Below, piece after piece: positions 1-7,961 of a stretch of DNA of 64,000 bases (positions are counted from its first letter, which is position 1; each line of letters starts with the position of its first letter). This DNA is from Mordavella massiliensis (GTDB lineage Bacteria; Bacillota; Clostridia; Lachnospirales; Lachnospiraceae), in NCBI RefSeq assembly GCF_016901695.1, contig NZ_JACJKS010000001.1, forward strand, positions 124,001 through 188,000. Reading direction: 5' to 3'. A program made the translations under genes and the position numbers. The notes under the pieces are model-generated. The model was not told where the DNA came from, searched no databases, and saw only the letters and a list, made by a program, of their open reading frames with translations.

Positions 1-353
1 AACCGGTGCAGGTGGGCGAGGTTGGCCGTCCCCTCCAGGAGCTCGCGGGTCCTGCGGACATCGCACTCCCTGCCGGCGTACCACTCCTTCAGGATATAGC
101 TCCTTCCGTCCGGGGAGACTGTGACATACTCCCCGTCCCGGTTGGCCACGGGCAGGTCCGTCCGCAGGCCGCCCTCCCGGAGCAGATGAAGGCCCACATG
201 CCGCATCAGGAGCACGCGCCGCCTGGACACGCCCGCCTCCCGGAGCAGAAAAAGCCCCTGGTCTGTATCGCAAAAAAATGCACCCCTCATCTTGCGGGTG
301 CTTTTCACAGTGACTGGATACTGCTCCAGTATACTCAGTTCGTAGTCCTGCAT
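1..353 (-). CDS. CotS-like spore coat kinase, N-terminal part only (runs off the window)
   Basis: This is the first ~117 codons of a leftward gene cut by the window edge. The start is the ATG at 351-353, preceded by an AGGGGA ribosome site seven bases away. The N-terminus opens MQDYELSILEQYPVTVKSTR, then a strand-rich lobe with 'GAFFCDTDQGLFLLRE' and 'YILKEWYAGRECD', which resembles the nucleotide-binding lobe of CotS/YsxE-type aminoglycoside-phosphotransferase-fold proteins of the spore coat (family knowledge). The catalytic loop would lie outside the window, so kinase activity cannot be judged. It lies downstream of cca in the same direction. Confidence 0.6.
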   Translation of the reverse strand, partial: MQDYELSILEQYPVTVKSTRKMRGAFFCDTDQGLFLLREAGVSRRRVLLMRHVGLHLLREGGLRTDLPVANRDGEYVTVSPDGRSYILKEWYAGRECDVRRTRELLEGTANLAHLHR

Positions 354-427
354 ATTACCGTCCCCTGCACTTTTCCGTTATCCTGTTCTGTTCAATGTAT
401 GATGCCGGAAACGGTAATATGACAGTC

Positions 428-1786
428 TCACTGTCCCTGTATCCTCTTTCCCTCTGCCAGGGCGAGAAGCTGCTCCTTCGTGTTGAGGGCCGGCTCCTCG
501 ATCACGGCGTCCAGAAGCTCCCGCAGAAGCTCCCCCATCTCCTTTCCGGGGGCGAACCCGGCCTCCATCAGGTCCCTGCCGTTCACTGCCAGGTCCTTCT
601 GGGTCACGCACTCCGCCCGGTCCAGGATCTCCCGGTACAGCCGCGCGGCCCCCTCGATGTCGGCCAGCTTCTCCTCCCGCATGTAGAGGCTCTGGGCCAG
701 CACATCCGCCCGCCGCACTTCCAGGTAGAGGGGGAACAGATCCGGCCCGATCCGGTGCATGGCCCTGCGCACGCTGGCAGGGCGGACCGGCATCCGGTAG
801 TCGTGGTAGTACACGAGGGTAGTCACCTTCCGGAGCGTGTCATTGTCGAATTTCAGGCGGCGCAGGACCGCCCGGGCGATCTCTTCGCTGCGGACCGCGT
901 GCTTCTTAAAGTGGGCCACCCCGTCCGCGTCCACGGTCTTCAGGTCCGGCTTCCCCATATCGTGCAGCAGCATGGCAAGGCGGAGCACCCGGTCCGGGCG
1001 GATGTGGAGGAGCGCCTGGAGCGTATGCTCCCCCACCGTGTACATGTGGTGGGGCGTCTCCTGGGTGGTCTCCATAATCCGGTCAAACTCGGGGAGGAAC
1101 CACTTTGTGATCCCCAGCTCCCAGGCGGTGCGCAGCAGGTCCGGCCGGTCGGACAAGAGGGTCTTCACAAGCTCCGTCTGGATCCGCTCCGCGCTGATCT
1201 TCTGCAGGGTGGGCGCGAGGGCCCGCATCCCCTCCCGGGTCTTATCCTCCAGCGCGAACCCGAGCTGAGCTGCGAACCGGATCCCCCGCAGGATCCGCAG
1301 GGCGTCCTCCGAGAAGCGGGCGCGCGCGTCCCCCACGCAGCGGATCACGTGGTCCGCAAGATCCGCAAGCCCGCCGAAGAGGTCCACCAGCCCTTCCTCG
1401 TCGCTGTAGGCCATGGCGTTGATGGTGAAGTCCCGGCGCAGCAGGTCCTCCCGCAGGCTGCGTGTGAAGGTCACTTCCCGCGGGTGCCTGCCGTCCTCAT
1501 ACACCCCGTCGATGCGGTAGGTCGTCACCTCAAAGCCTTCCCCGTCCAGGAGCACCGTCACCGTGCCATGCTCGATCCCCGTGTCAAACGTCCGGTCAAA
1601 GAGCGCCTTCGTCTGCTCCGGCATGGCCGAGGTGGTGATATCCCAGTCCTCCGGCGTCCGCCCGAGCAGGCTGTCGCGGACGCAGCCTCCCACGGCCCAG
1701 GCCTCAAAGCCTGCGCCACGCAGTGTTCCGATGATCTGTTTTACCCTGTCCGGCATGGCAATGTACAGCCGCCCGCTCTTACTCAT
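428..1786 (-). CDS. cca: CCA tRNA nucleotidyltransferase (CCA-adding enzyme)
   Basis: Adds or repairs the 3'-terminal CCA of tRNAs in the cytoplasm using CTP and ATP. The 452-residue protein carries the class II nucleotidyltransferase signature GGCVRDSLLG near residue 33 followed by EDWDITTSA, which supplies the two catalytic aspartates, then the RNA/nucleotide-binding head (RFAAQLGFALE) and a C-terminal HD domain (MLLHDMGKPD) typical of the Firmicutes enzyme. It is transcribed leftward from its own promoter just behind the proS terminator. Full length; no defect seen. Confidence 0.95.
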   Translation of the reverse strand: MSKSGRLYIAMPDRVKQIIGTLRGAGFEAWAVGGCVRDSLLGRTPEDWDITTSAMPEQTKALFDRTFDTGIEHGTVTVLLDGEGFEVTTYRIDGVYEDGRHPREVTFTRSLREDLLRRDFTINAMAYSDEEGLVDLFGGLADLADHVIRCVGDARARFSEDALRILRGIRFAAQLGFALEDKTREGMRALAPTLQKISAERIQTELVKTLLSDRPDLLRTAWELGITKWFLPEFDRIMETTQETPHHMYTVGEHTLQALLHIRPDRVLRLAMLLHDMGKPDLKTVDADGVAHFKKHAVRSEEIARAVLRRLKFDNDTLRKVTTLVYYHDYRMPVRPASVRRAMHRIGPDLFPLYLEVRRADVLAQSLYMREEKLADIEGAARLYREILDRAECVTQKDLAVNGRDLMEAGFAPGKEMGELLRELLDAVIEEPALNTKEQLLALAEGKRIQGQ

Positions 1787-1818
1787 ACTCTGTCCTGTCC
1801 TTTCCCTGTGTTTCTTCT

Positions 1819-1848
1819 ATCATAGTCCAGCCCCCGGCGCAAATGCAA
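1819..1848 (-). promoter_or_regulatory. promoter of cca
   Basis: On the minus strand a TTGCAT -35 box (1843-1848) is followed after 18 bases by a TATGAT -10 box (1819-1824). It lies between the proS terminator and the cca start, so cca can be expressed independently of proS readthrough. Confidence 0.5.
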
Positions 1849-1849
1849 G

Positions 1850-1885
1850 AAAAAAGGGAGCAGAAGTCTTCCTTCTGCCCCCTTT
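1850..1885 (-). terminator. Rho-independent terminator after proS
   Basis: On the minus strand a stem GGGGGCAGAAG / CTTCTGCTCCC with a five-base loop is followed by a run of six T. It sits just beyond the proS stop. Confidence 0.85.
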
Positions 1886-1897
1886 TGCCTCTGCGTT

Positions 1898-3340
1898 TTA
1901 GTAGGATTTGCCCCAGTAAGCCATGTGCTGGGCCGGCTTGCCGCACCAGATACACTTGTCGGAGATGAACTCCTCATCCTCGATCAGGCATCTCGTGGCC
2001 GCGCCGCCTGTGGCGTACTTCACTTCGCCCTCGCACTCCGGATCTCCGCACCAGCATGCCTTTACAAAGCCTCTGTTCGCCTTGAACTTCTCCACCATCT
2101 CATCCATGTTTGTGGCTGTGTCGATGTGGTCGTTCAGGAACTTCTCCGCCTTGTTGTACATATCCTGCTGGATCGTCTCCAGGATGTCACGCAGCCTGCC
2201 TGCGATCTCGTCCAGGGATACGACGATCTTCTCTCGGGTATCGCGGCGGACGACTACGACCTGGTTCTTCTCGATATCCTTGGGGCCGATCTCGATACGG
2301 GTGGGGATGCCCAGCATCTCCTGCTCGGAGAACTTCCAGCCTGTGCTCTTCTCGGAGTCGTCGATCTTCACCCGGTAGCCGGCCTTCTTCAGCTCGTCAA
2401 GCAGCGCGCACGCTCTGTCCAGGACACCCTCCTTGTGCTGCGCGATGGGGATGATGCGGCACTCTACAGGAGCTACGTGAGGCGGGAGCACAAGTCCGCT
2501 GTCGTCTCCGTGCACCATGATGATGGCGCCGATGCTACGCGTGGACCATCCCCAGGATGTCTCGTACACGCTCTGGAGCTGGTTGTTCTTATCCAGGTAC
2601 TTGATGCCGAAAGCGTCCGGGAATCCGCTGCCGAAGAAATGGCTGGTAGCGGACTGCAGCGCCTTGCCATCGTGCATCAGCGCCTCGATGGTGTAGGTGT
2701 CCTGCGCGCCGGCAAACTTCTCATGCTCCGCTTTCCTTCCGGATACAAACGGGATCGCCAGCGTCTCGCGGTAGCAGTCCTCATATACATGGAACATCTG
2801 GATCGTGCGGGCCTCGGCCTCCTCGTAGGTGGCGTGGATCGTGTGTCCCTCCTGCCACAGGAACTCTCTGGAGCGGAGGAAGGGGCGCGTCGTCTTCTCC
2901 CAGCGCAGCACGGAGTTCCACTGGTTCCATACCTTGGGAAGGTCGCGGTAGGATTTGACTGTCTTGGACCAGAGGTCGCAGAACAGCGTCTCAGATGTGG
3001 GACGGATGCAGAGCCTCTCCTGGAGTCTCTCCATGCCGCCGTGGGTCACCCAGGCCACCTCGGGGGCGAATCCCTCGATGTGGTCCGCCTCCTTCTCCAG
3101 AAGGCTCTCCGGGATCAGCATGGGCAGGCATACATTCTCCACGCCCGTCTCCTTGAAACGTCTGTCCAGATCCGCCTGGATCAGCTCCCAGATCGCGTAG
3201 CCGTTGGGAAGGTAGTTCAGGCAGCCCTTTACGCTTGAGTAGTCGCACAGCTCCGCCTCGCGGACCACATCCGTGTACCACTGGGCAAAGTTCTCATCAC
3301 GGGAGGTGATGTTTTTTACTAATTTCTTTTCGTTAGCCAT
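1898..3340 (-). CDS. proS: prolyl-tRNA synthetase, short (type 3, eukaryote/archaeal-like) form
   Basis: Charges tRNA-Pro with proline. The 480-residue length and the absence of the bacterial editing insertion place it in the short ProS class found in many Clostridia. Class II motif 2 is visible (CIRPTSETLFCDLW, then RWEKTTRPFLRSREFLWQEGHT), followed by the anticodon-binding domain (VAPVECRIIPI) and a C-terminal cysteine-containing domain (CWCGDPECEGE, CIWCGKPAQ) typical of this class. The gene is controlled by the T-box leader immediately upstream and closed by a terminator. Confidence 0.97.
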   Translation of the reverse strand: MANEKKLVKNITSRDENFAQWYTDVVREAELCDYSSVKGCLNYLPNGYAIWELIQADLDRRFKETGVENVCLPMLIPESLLEKEADHIEGFAPEVAWVTHGGMERLQERLCIRPTSETLFCDLWSKTVKSYRDLPKVWNQWNSVLRWEKTTRPFLRSREFLWQEGHTIHATYEEAEARTIQMFHVYEDCYRETLAIPFVSGRKAEHEKFAGAQDTYTIEALMHDGKALQSATSHFFGSGFPDAFGIKYLDKNNQLQSVYETSWGWSTRSIGAIIMVHGDDSGLVLPPHVAPVECRIIPIAQHKEGVLDRACALLDELKKAGYRVKIDDSEKSTGWKFSEQEMLGIPTRIEIGPKDIEKNQVVVVRRDTREKIVVSLDEIAGRLRDILETIQQDMYNKAEKFLNDHIDTATNMDEMVEKFKANRGFVKACWCGDPECEGEVKYATGGAATRCLIEDEEFISDKCIWCGKPAQHMAYWGKSY

Positions 3341-3433
3341 GATTTCTTTTCTCCTTTTTCCTGAATTTTCTCCGAAGCACCGTGCTCCGTGTGTCTGTGG
3401 GAAAGAATACTCCGGACGACTTTTTTATCTCAT

Positions 3434-3740
3434 AAAAAAATCGCCGGACTTTCGTCTCCCCGAAAAGGGACCGAAAAGTTCGGCGGTACCACCCTAATTA
3501 ACTGCAGCCCATCTGCAGTTCTCTCTTAGCCATTAACGCTGACACCACGCTGCGCTTTCGCGCAGAGGCTCCAAGGTGGGTTCGTGAAAGCCGATACGCA
3601 GGGACCTTTCAGCCGGTGAGTCCCCTCTCTGCGCGCGCCGTGCGAATCAGTACTATTCCTCTTCACTGCCAGTCCCGCCTTCCGCAGCCATCACTGCCGG
3701 CAGGTATGCTTTTGTCTGAATATATCAGTTAACCGTAATT
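3434..3740 (-). promoter_or_regulatory. T-box riboswitch leader of proS (proline-specific)
   Basis: The leader carries the canonical T-box antiterminator sequence (AGGGTGGTACCGC on the minus strand, about 3483-3497). It is followed by a competing terminator hairpin (arms CGCCGAACTTTTCG and CGAAAGTCCGGCG, then seven T, about 3434-3482). In stem I the specifier-loop context reads GAA-CCC-ACC with the CCC codon at 3578-3580, which matches proline and the gene controlled. Uncharged tRNA-Pro should favour antitermination (established T-box mechanism). Confidence 0.93.
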
Positions 3741-3766
3741 GTAGCGAATACACTTCCATTTGTCAA
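3738..3766 (-). promoter_or_regulatory. promoter of the T-box-proS unit
   Basis: Minus-strand TTGACA (3761-3766), 17-base spacer and TACAAT (3738-3743). This is close to the sigma-A consensus and lies directly upstream of the leader. Confidence 0.85.
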
Positions 3767-3785
3767 GGCCGAATGTGATAAAATG

Positions 3786-3794
3786 TGGTATAAT
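3786..3794 (+). promoter_or_regulatory. extended -10 promoter of the pseudouridine synthase gene
   Basis: TGG followed directly by TATAAT gives an extended -10 element 38 bases upstream of the ATG. No good -35 box is visible, which is common for extended -10 promoters. It is divergent from the proS promoter. Confidence 0.6.
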
Positions 3795-3832
3795 GATTAC
3801 CATACACCTTTCACGAAAGCGAGGAGCACCCC

Positions 3833-4531
3833 ATGCAGCAGGATCCCTTTACTATATTATATGAGGACAGAGACATCATCGTGTGCACCAAGCCCCACGG
3901 GCTTCCTGTGCAGAGCCGCCGGCACGGCACGCCGGACCTGGAGAGCATGCTGAAGACATACCTGGCCCATCAAAACGCCGGAGCAGGCACAGGCGGCCGG
4001 GAACCCTACCTGGCCGTCATCCACCGGCTGGACCAGCCCGTGTCCGGCATCCTCGTCTTCGCCAGGACAAAGAAAAGCGCCGCCTCCCTGAACGCGCAGC
4101 TTCAGACAGACGGCTTCGGCAAGTACTACCGCGCCCTTGTAGACGGGACGCCACCTGCGCCCGCAGGCACATGCACGGACTATCTTGTCAGGGACGGCCG
4201 CACGAACACCTCCCGCGTCTGCAGCCCGGATACGCCCGGGGCCAGAAAGGCCCTGCTGGAGTACCGCGCCGTCGCAGGGGAAGCTCCCTTCTTTCCCGGA
4301 GCCGGGGAGGGACAGACCGAACTGGAAGTCCATCTGCGGACCGGACGCCACCACCAGATCCGGGTGCAGCTTGCCCACATGGGCTGCCCCATCAGCGGGG
4401 ACACAAAGTACGGCCGCCAGGCCCCGGCAGGCGGATGGCAGACGCTGAAGCTGTGCGCCTGCCGGCTGTCCTTCTCACATCCTGCGACAGGCAAGCCCAT
4501 GGCCTTCCATCTGACAGAGGATATCTGTTAG
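3833..4531 (+). CDS. RluA-family RNA pseudouridine synthase
   Basis: A 232-residue protein with the RluA-family catalytic motif HRLDQPVSGILVFARTKKSA (catalytic Asp, residues about 64-83), the GFGKYYRALVDG strand and the C-terminal RTGRHHQIRVQLAHMGCPI motif. It converts specific uridines in rRNA or tRNA to pseudouridine. It has no N-terminal S4 domain and is shorter than RluD, so it resembles the single-domain RluA/YjbO-like group; the target base cannot be told from sequence. It stands alone, divergent from proS and convergent with the next small gene. Confidence 0.88.
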   Translation: MQQDPFTILYEDRDIIVCTKPHGLPVQSRRHGTPDLESMLKTYLAHQNAGAGTGGREPYLAVIHRLDQPVSGILVFARTKKSAASLNAQLQTDGFGKYYRALVDGTPPAPAGTCTDYLVRDGRTNTSRVCSPDTPGARKALLEYRAVAGEAPFFPGAGEGQTELEVHLRTGRHHQIRVQLAHMGCPISGDTKYGRQAPAGGWQTLKLCACRLSFSHPATGKPMAFHLTEDIC

Positions 4532-4541
4532 GCGCCCGCGG

Positions 4542-4835
4542 CTACTTCTCTTCCTCCAGCGCGGCAAAGAACAGCTCATAGGCGTCATCCTGCCCCTCCA
4601 GCAGCGGGGAGTTCTCCCCGCCGCCGTTGGTGCTCCGCTTGATCTGCGCATAGAATTCCTCCCCCGCACTCACCAGCTCCATCTCGTATATCTCATATCC
4701 CAGCTCCCGGCACGCCCGGCAGAAGCTGCCAAGCGGGTCGGCGCTTTTCTTTGTGTCCAGAAGCCTGCGCCGCAGCCGCGGGTCACGCAGCGCCCGGTCC
4801 CGGAGCTCTTCCAGTATTTCCATTGTTGAAGCCAT
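4542..4835 (-). CDS. small conserved protein, Nif11-like
   Basis: A 97-residue protein with an excellent ribosome site (AAGGAGG, seven bases before ATG). Its layout, a helix followed by DPRLRRRLLDTKKSADPL and ELGYEIYEMELVSAGEE, resembles the Nif11/nitrile-hydratase-like leader fold seen in small stand-alone proteins and some peptide-maturation precursors. The C-terminus contains an NGGGENSP segment and ends FFAALEEEK. No modification enzyme gene is nearby, so a precursor-peptide role is unsupported. The Nif11 assignment is by eye; function unknown. Confidence 0.6.
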   Translation of the reverse strand: MASTMEILEELRDRALRDPRLRRRLLDTKKSADPLGSFCRACRELGYEIYEMELVSAGEEFYAQIKRSTNGGGENSPLLEGQDDAYELFFAALEEEK

Positions 4836-4884
4836 ATATCTTCCTCCTTCTTCTGTCCGCCGCCTTTCCTGCAGGACGGCGCGC

Positions 4885-4923
4885 CGGGCAAGCCCGGACT
4901 TTGGCTCGTCGCCAGTACAAAAA
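4885..4923 (-). repeat. 39-bp dispersed repeat, copy A (behind the spoVG terminator)
   Basis: This 39-bp segment matches 22261-22299 at 38 of 39 positions (difference at 4916/22292). On the minus strand it begins with the T-tract of the spoVG terminator and continues with two small palindromes: TGGC-GACGA-GCCA and CCGGGC-TT-GCCCGG. The terminator stems beside the two copies are unrelated in sequence, so the repeat is a separate unit. Confidence 0.85.
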
Positions 4924-4977
4924 CGTCAGGGACGCCGTAGGCACACCCTCTCCCGGGCTTCCCTCACGACGTCCCTG
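4919..4977 (-). terminator. terminator of spoVG
   Basis: On the minus strand the arms CAGGGACGTCG and CGGCGTCCCTG (4967-4977 and 4927-4937) enclose a 29-base loop, and five T follow three bases later. The loop is long for a terminator but the stem is strong. Confidence 0.7.
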
Positions 4978-5021
4978 CCGCTTACGGTTTTCCTTTTACT
5001 TTGCGTGGATCCTGTCAGTTC

Positions 5022-5315
5022 CTAGTTCAGATACGTATCTGTCTCCGCCTCCAGCTCCTGTGCCAGCGCCTCCTCGTACTTCTCAAGGATGATGTTCTGG
5101 ATCCTCTCTCTTGTGGAAGAGTTGATCGGATGGGCGATATCACGGTACTCTCCGTCCAGCGCCTTCTTGCTGGGCATAGCGATAAAGAGTCCCTTCTCCC
5201 CTTCGATGACTTTGATATCATGTACAACGAACTCCTCGTCCATGGTGATGGACACTACCGCCTTCAGTTTCCCTTCCTTCGCAACTTTCCGCACGCGTAC
5301 ATCTGTGATCTGCAT
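5022..5315 (-). CDS. spoVG: septation/sporulation regulator SpoVG
   Basis: A 97-residue protein opening [11 protein letters not shown] and containing [20 protein letters not shown] and [15 protein letters not shown], the diagnostic SpoVG core. SpoVG is a small nucleic-acid-binding regulator affecting septation, sporulation and capsule genes in Firmicutes. The start at 5315 is preferred over the upstream in-frame ATG at 5342 because an AGGGG ribosome site lies just ahead of it and it gives the usual family length. It is followed by a terminator and repeat copy A. Confidence 0.96.
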   Translation of the reverse strand: MQITDVRVRKVAKEGKLKAVVSITMDEEFVVHDIKVIEGEKGLFIAMPSKKALDGEYRDIAHPINSSTRERIQNIILEKYEEALAQELEAETDTYLN

Positions 5316-5363
5316 GTTCCTAGCCCCTTTCTTCTCCGTCACTGTATCTCTTTACTCTTACGC

Positions 5364-6482
5364 TTACAGTGCATACCTCTCATTTTTTTCGACTACTATC
5401 TTGATGCCGTTCTCGCCTACGTGGCGCGTATTAGCCCGGATCGTGTCCCTGCTCTCCACGATGCAGTTCTCAATGTACGTGTTGTCTCCAAGATACACGT
5501 CATTGAGGATGATGGAGTTCCGGATGACACAGTTATTCCCCACGAAGGTCTTCTTGAACAGCACCGAGTTCTCCACCGTTCCGTTGATGATGGATCCGCT
5601 GGCGATCAGGCTGTTCTTCACCGATGCTCCCGGATTGTACTTGGCCGGGGGCAGGTCGCTGACCTTGGAATAAACGCCCGGATATTCCTTGAAGAAGTAA
5701 TTTCTTACTTCCGGTCTCAGGAAATCCATGTTGGTCTTGTAATACGCGTCAACTGTAGCGATATTGCTCCAGTAGTCTTTGATCTTGTAGCCGTATATCT
5801 TTTTCAGATTCTTGTATCTGATCAGGATATCGGTGACGAAGTCATGCCGCTCCTCCTCTGCGCAGTGCTCGATCAGGTCGATGAGCTGGCGTCTTCTTAT
5901 AATGTAGATGCCGGTGGAGATCGTATTGTAGGCAGCCATCATGGGCTTCTCCTCGAACTCCTCCACGCGCATGGTCTCATCCATCTTCAGGGTGCCGAAG
6001 CGGGTGGCGTCCTCTCCCGGCTGCAGGTCCCTGCACACCACCGTGATGTCCGCCTTCTTCGCGATGTGGTACTCAAGCACCTTGTTGTAGTCCATCTTGT
6101 AGACCGCGTCGCCGGATGTGATGATCACATAGGGCTCGTGGCATTTCTTCAGGAAATCCAGATTCTGGTAGATAGCGTCCGCCGTCCCCCTGTACCAGTA
6201 GCCGTTGTCCGCGGTGATGGTGGGGGTGAACACGTAGAGCCCTCCCTGCTTTCTTCCGAAATCCCACCACTTGGAGGAATTCAGATGCTCATTTAAGGAG
6301 CGGGCGTTGTACTGGGTCAGCACGGCCACCTTCTGGATGTGAGAGTTGGTCATGTTGCTGAGGGCGAAATCAATGGCCCTGTAGCTGCCCGCGATGGGCA
6401 TGGCCGCCACGGCTCTCTTCTGGGTCAGTTCCCGCATCTTGTTGCTGTTCCCGCCTGCTAAGATAATTCCTACTGCTCTCAT
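5364..6482 (-). CDS. glgD: glucose-1-phosphate adenylyltransferase regulatory subunit GlgD
   Basis: A 372-residue nucleotidyltransferase-fold protein followed by a left-handed beta-helix. The N-terminal loop reads [16 protein letters not shown], lacking the GxGxRLxPLT catalytic loop of GlgC, the usual mark of GlgD, which pairs with GlgC to form the active ADP-glucose pyrophosphorylase in Firmicutes. Its start overlaps the glgC stop by four bases (ATGA), so the two are translationally coupled. It makes ADP-glucose for glycogen with GlgC; the branching enzyme gene lies about 16 kb away. Confidence 0.95.
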   Translation of the reverse strand: MRAVGIILAGGNSNKMRELTQKRAVAAMPIAGSYRAIDFALSNMTNSHIQKVAVLTQYNARSLNEHLNSSKWWDFGRKQGGLYVFTPTITADNGYWYRGTADAIYQNLDFLKKCHEPYVIITSGDAVYKMDYNKVLEYHIAKKADITVVCRDLQPGEDATRFGTLKMDETMRVEEFEEKPMMAAYNTISTGIYIIRRRQLIDLIEHCAEEERHDFVTDILIRYKNLKKIYGYKIKDYWSNIATVDAYYKTNMDFLRPEVRNYFFKEYPGVYSKVSDLPPAKYNPGASVKNSLIASGSIINGTVENSVLFKKTFVGNNCVIRNSIILNDVYLGDNTYIENCIVESRDTIRANTRHVGENGIKIVVEKNERYAL

Positions 6483-7753
6483 ACTCTCTCACCCGCCTTT
6501 ATCAATGTCTCTCCGCTCTCCAGCATGCCGCCCGGGTAGTCCTCCTTCACGGTGACGCCGCTGATGGCGGTGTTCTTTCCGATCTGCACACCCGCCGGGA
6601 TGACGGAATTCTCCCCGATCGTCACAAGGCCGAAGGAATAGATATTCGGCTTGATCCGGTTGGGGATGTCCGCTCCCGTGCCAAGCGTCGCGCTGTCATG
6701 GATCTGCACGCCCTCCGCGATGATCGCCTTGTCGATGACGCAGCCCTTTCCGATCTCCACGTCCTTCATGATGATGGAGTCCCGGACCACGCTGCCCGCG
6801 CCGATGGTCACGCCGGAGCCGATCACGCAGTTGTGGACCTCCCCGTATATCTCAGCCCCGTCGCCAATGATGCTCCGGTCGATGATGGCCGTGTCCGCTA
6901 TGTACTGGGGCGGGATGATGTCGCTGTTCGTGTAGATCTTCCAGAACTCCTCGTAGAGGTTGAACTCCGGAATGATGTCGATGAGCTCCATGTTGGCCTC
7001 CCAGTAGGAGCCCAGGGTGCCCACATCCTTCCAGTATCCGTTGTACTCGTAGGCGAAGAGCCTCTTGCCGTTCTCGTGGCAGTAGGGGATGATATGCTTG
7101 CCGAAATCGCAGCCCGGCACATCTTTGAGATCCATCAGCGCCTTTTTGAGCACCGGCCAGCTGAAGATGTAGATCCCCATAGACGCCAGGTTGCTCTTTG
7201 GCTGCGGCGGCTTCTCCTGGAATTCCGTGATGCGCCCCTCGTCGTCCGCCACCACGATGCCGAAACGGCTCGCCTCCTCCATGGGCACAGGCATGGCCGC
7301 GATGGTCACATCCGCCTCGTGCTCCTTGTGGTAATCCAGCATCACTTCATAGTCCATCTTGTAAATGTGGTCGCCCGACAGGATCAGCACATAGTCCGGG
7401 TTGAACGTGCTCATGTAATCCAGGTTCTGATAGATCGCGTTCGCCGTCCCGGTGTACCACTCGCTGTTTGAACTCTTCTCATATGGCGGAAGGATCGATA
7501 CGCCTCCGATATTGCGGTCCAGATCCCACGGAATGCCGATCCCGATGTGCGTGTTGAGCCTCAGAGGCTGATACTGCGTCAGAACGCCCACCGTGTCGAT
7601 CCCTGAGTTGATGCAGTTACTGAGCGGAAAGTCTATAATTCTGTATTTCCCCCCGAATGCAACGGCCGGCTTGGCGACTTTCGCCGTGAGGACTCCAAGT
7701 CTGCTGCCCTGTCCTCCTGCCAGCAGCATTGCTATCATTTCTTTCTTAATCAT
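6479..7753 (-). CDS. glgC: glucose-1-phosphate adenylyltransferase catalytic subunit GlgC
   Basis: A 424-residue enzyme making ADP-glucose from glucose-1-phosphate and ATP. It carries the catalytic loop [15 protein letters not shown], the [20 protein letters not shown] segment, the [11 protein letters not shown] motif and a hexapeptide-repeat C-terminal domain. The start at 7753 follows an AGGGG ribosome site; an upstream in-frame codon at 7774 would add only seven residues without a better site. First gene of the glgCD pair, divergent from murC. Confidence 0.96.
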   Translation of the reverse strand: MIKKEMIAMLLAGGQGSRLGVLTAKVAKPAVAFGGKYRIIDFPLSNCINSGIDTVGVLTQYQPLRLNTHIGIGIPWDLDRNIGGVSILPPYEKSSNSEWYTGTANAIYQNLDYMSTFNPDYVLILSGDHIYKMDYEVMLDYHKEHEADVTIAAMPVPMEEASRFGIVVADDEGRITEFQEKPPQPKSNLASMGIYIFSWPVLKKALMDLKDVPGCDFGKHIIPYCHENGKRLFAYEYNGYWKDVGTLGSYWEANMELIDIIPEFNLYEEFWKIYTNSDIIPPQYIADTAIIDRSIIGDGAEIYGEVHNCVIGSGVTIGAGSVVRDSIIMKDVEIGKGCVIDKAIIAEGVQIHDSATLGTGADIPNRIKPNIYSFGLVTIGENSVIPAGVQIGKNTAISGVTVKEDYPGGMLESGETLIKAGERV

Positions 7754-7788
7754 GCCATCACCCCTTCTCAGCAATTTTAATGTATACC

Positions 7789-7797
7789 ATTATACCA
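7789..7797 (-). promoter_or_regulatory. extended -10 promoter of glgCD
   Basis: Minus-strand TGG-TATAAT ahead of glgC, with only a weak TTCACT-like -35 box 17 bases further upstream. Confidence 0.6.
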
Positions 7798-7882
7798 TAC
7801 TTCCGTATCTAAGTGAACATATTTTACAAAAAAAGTGTAATTTCTCTCATTTTTTTATCAAATTATCACAAAAAATTGTTTC

Positions 7883-7911
7883 TTGGCTTTTCCCGTATAT
7901 CTGTTTATAAT
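7883..7911 (+). promoter_or_regulatory. promoter of murC
   Basis: TTGGCT (7883-7888), 17-base spacer, TATAAT (7906-7911), about 50 bases ahead of the murC start. Confidence 0.75.
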
Positions 7912-7961
7912 AAGATAGACAGGATAAAGGCTGTATTTTTACACAGAAAGGTATGTCTATC

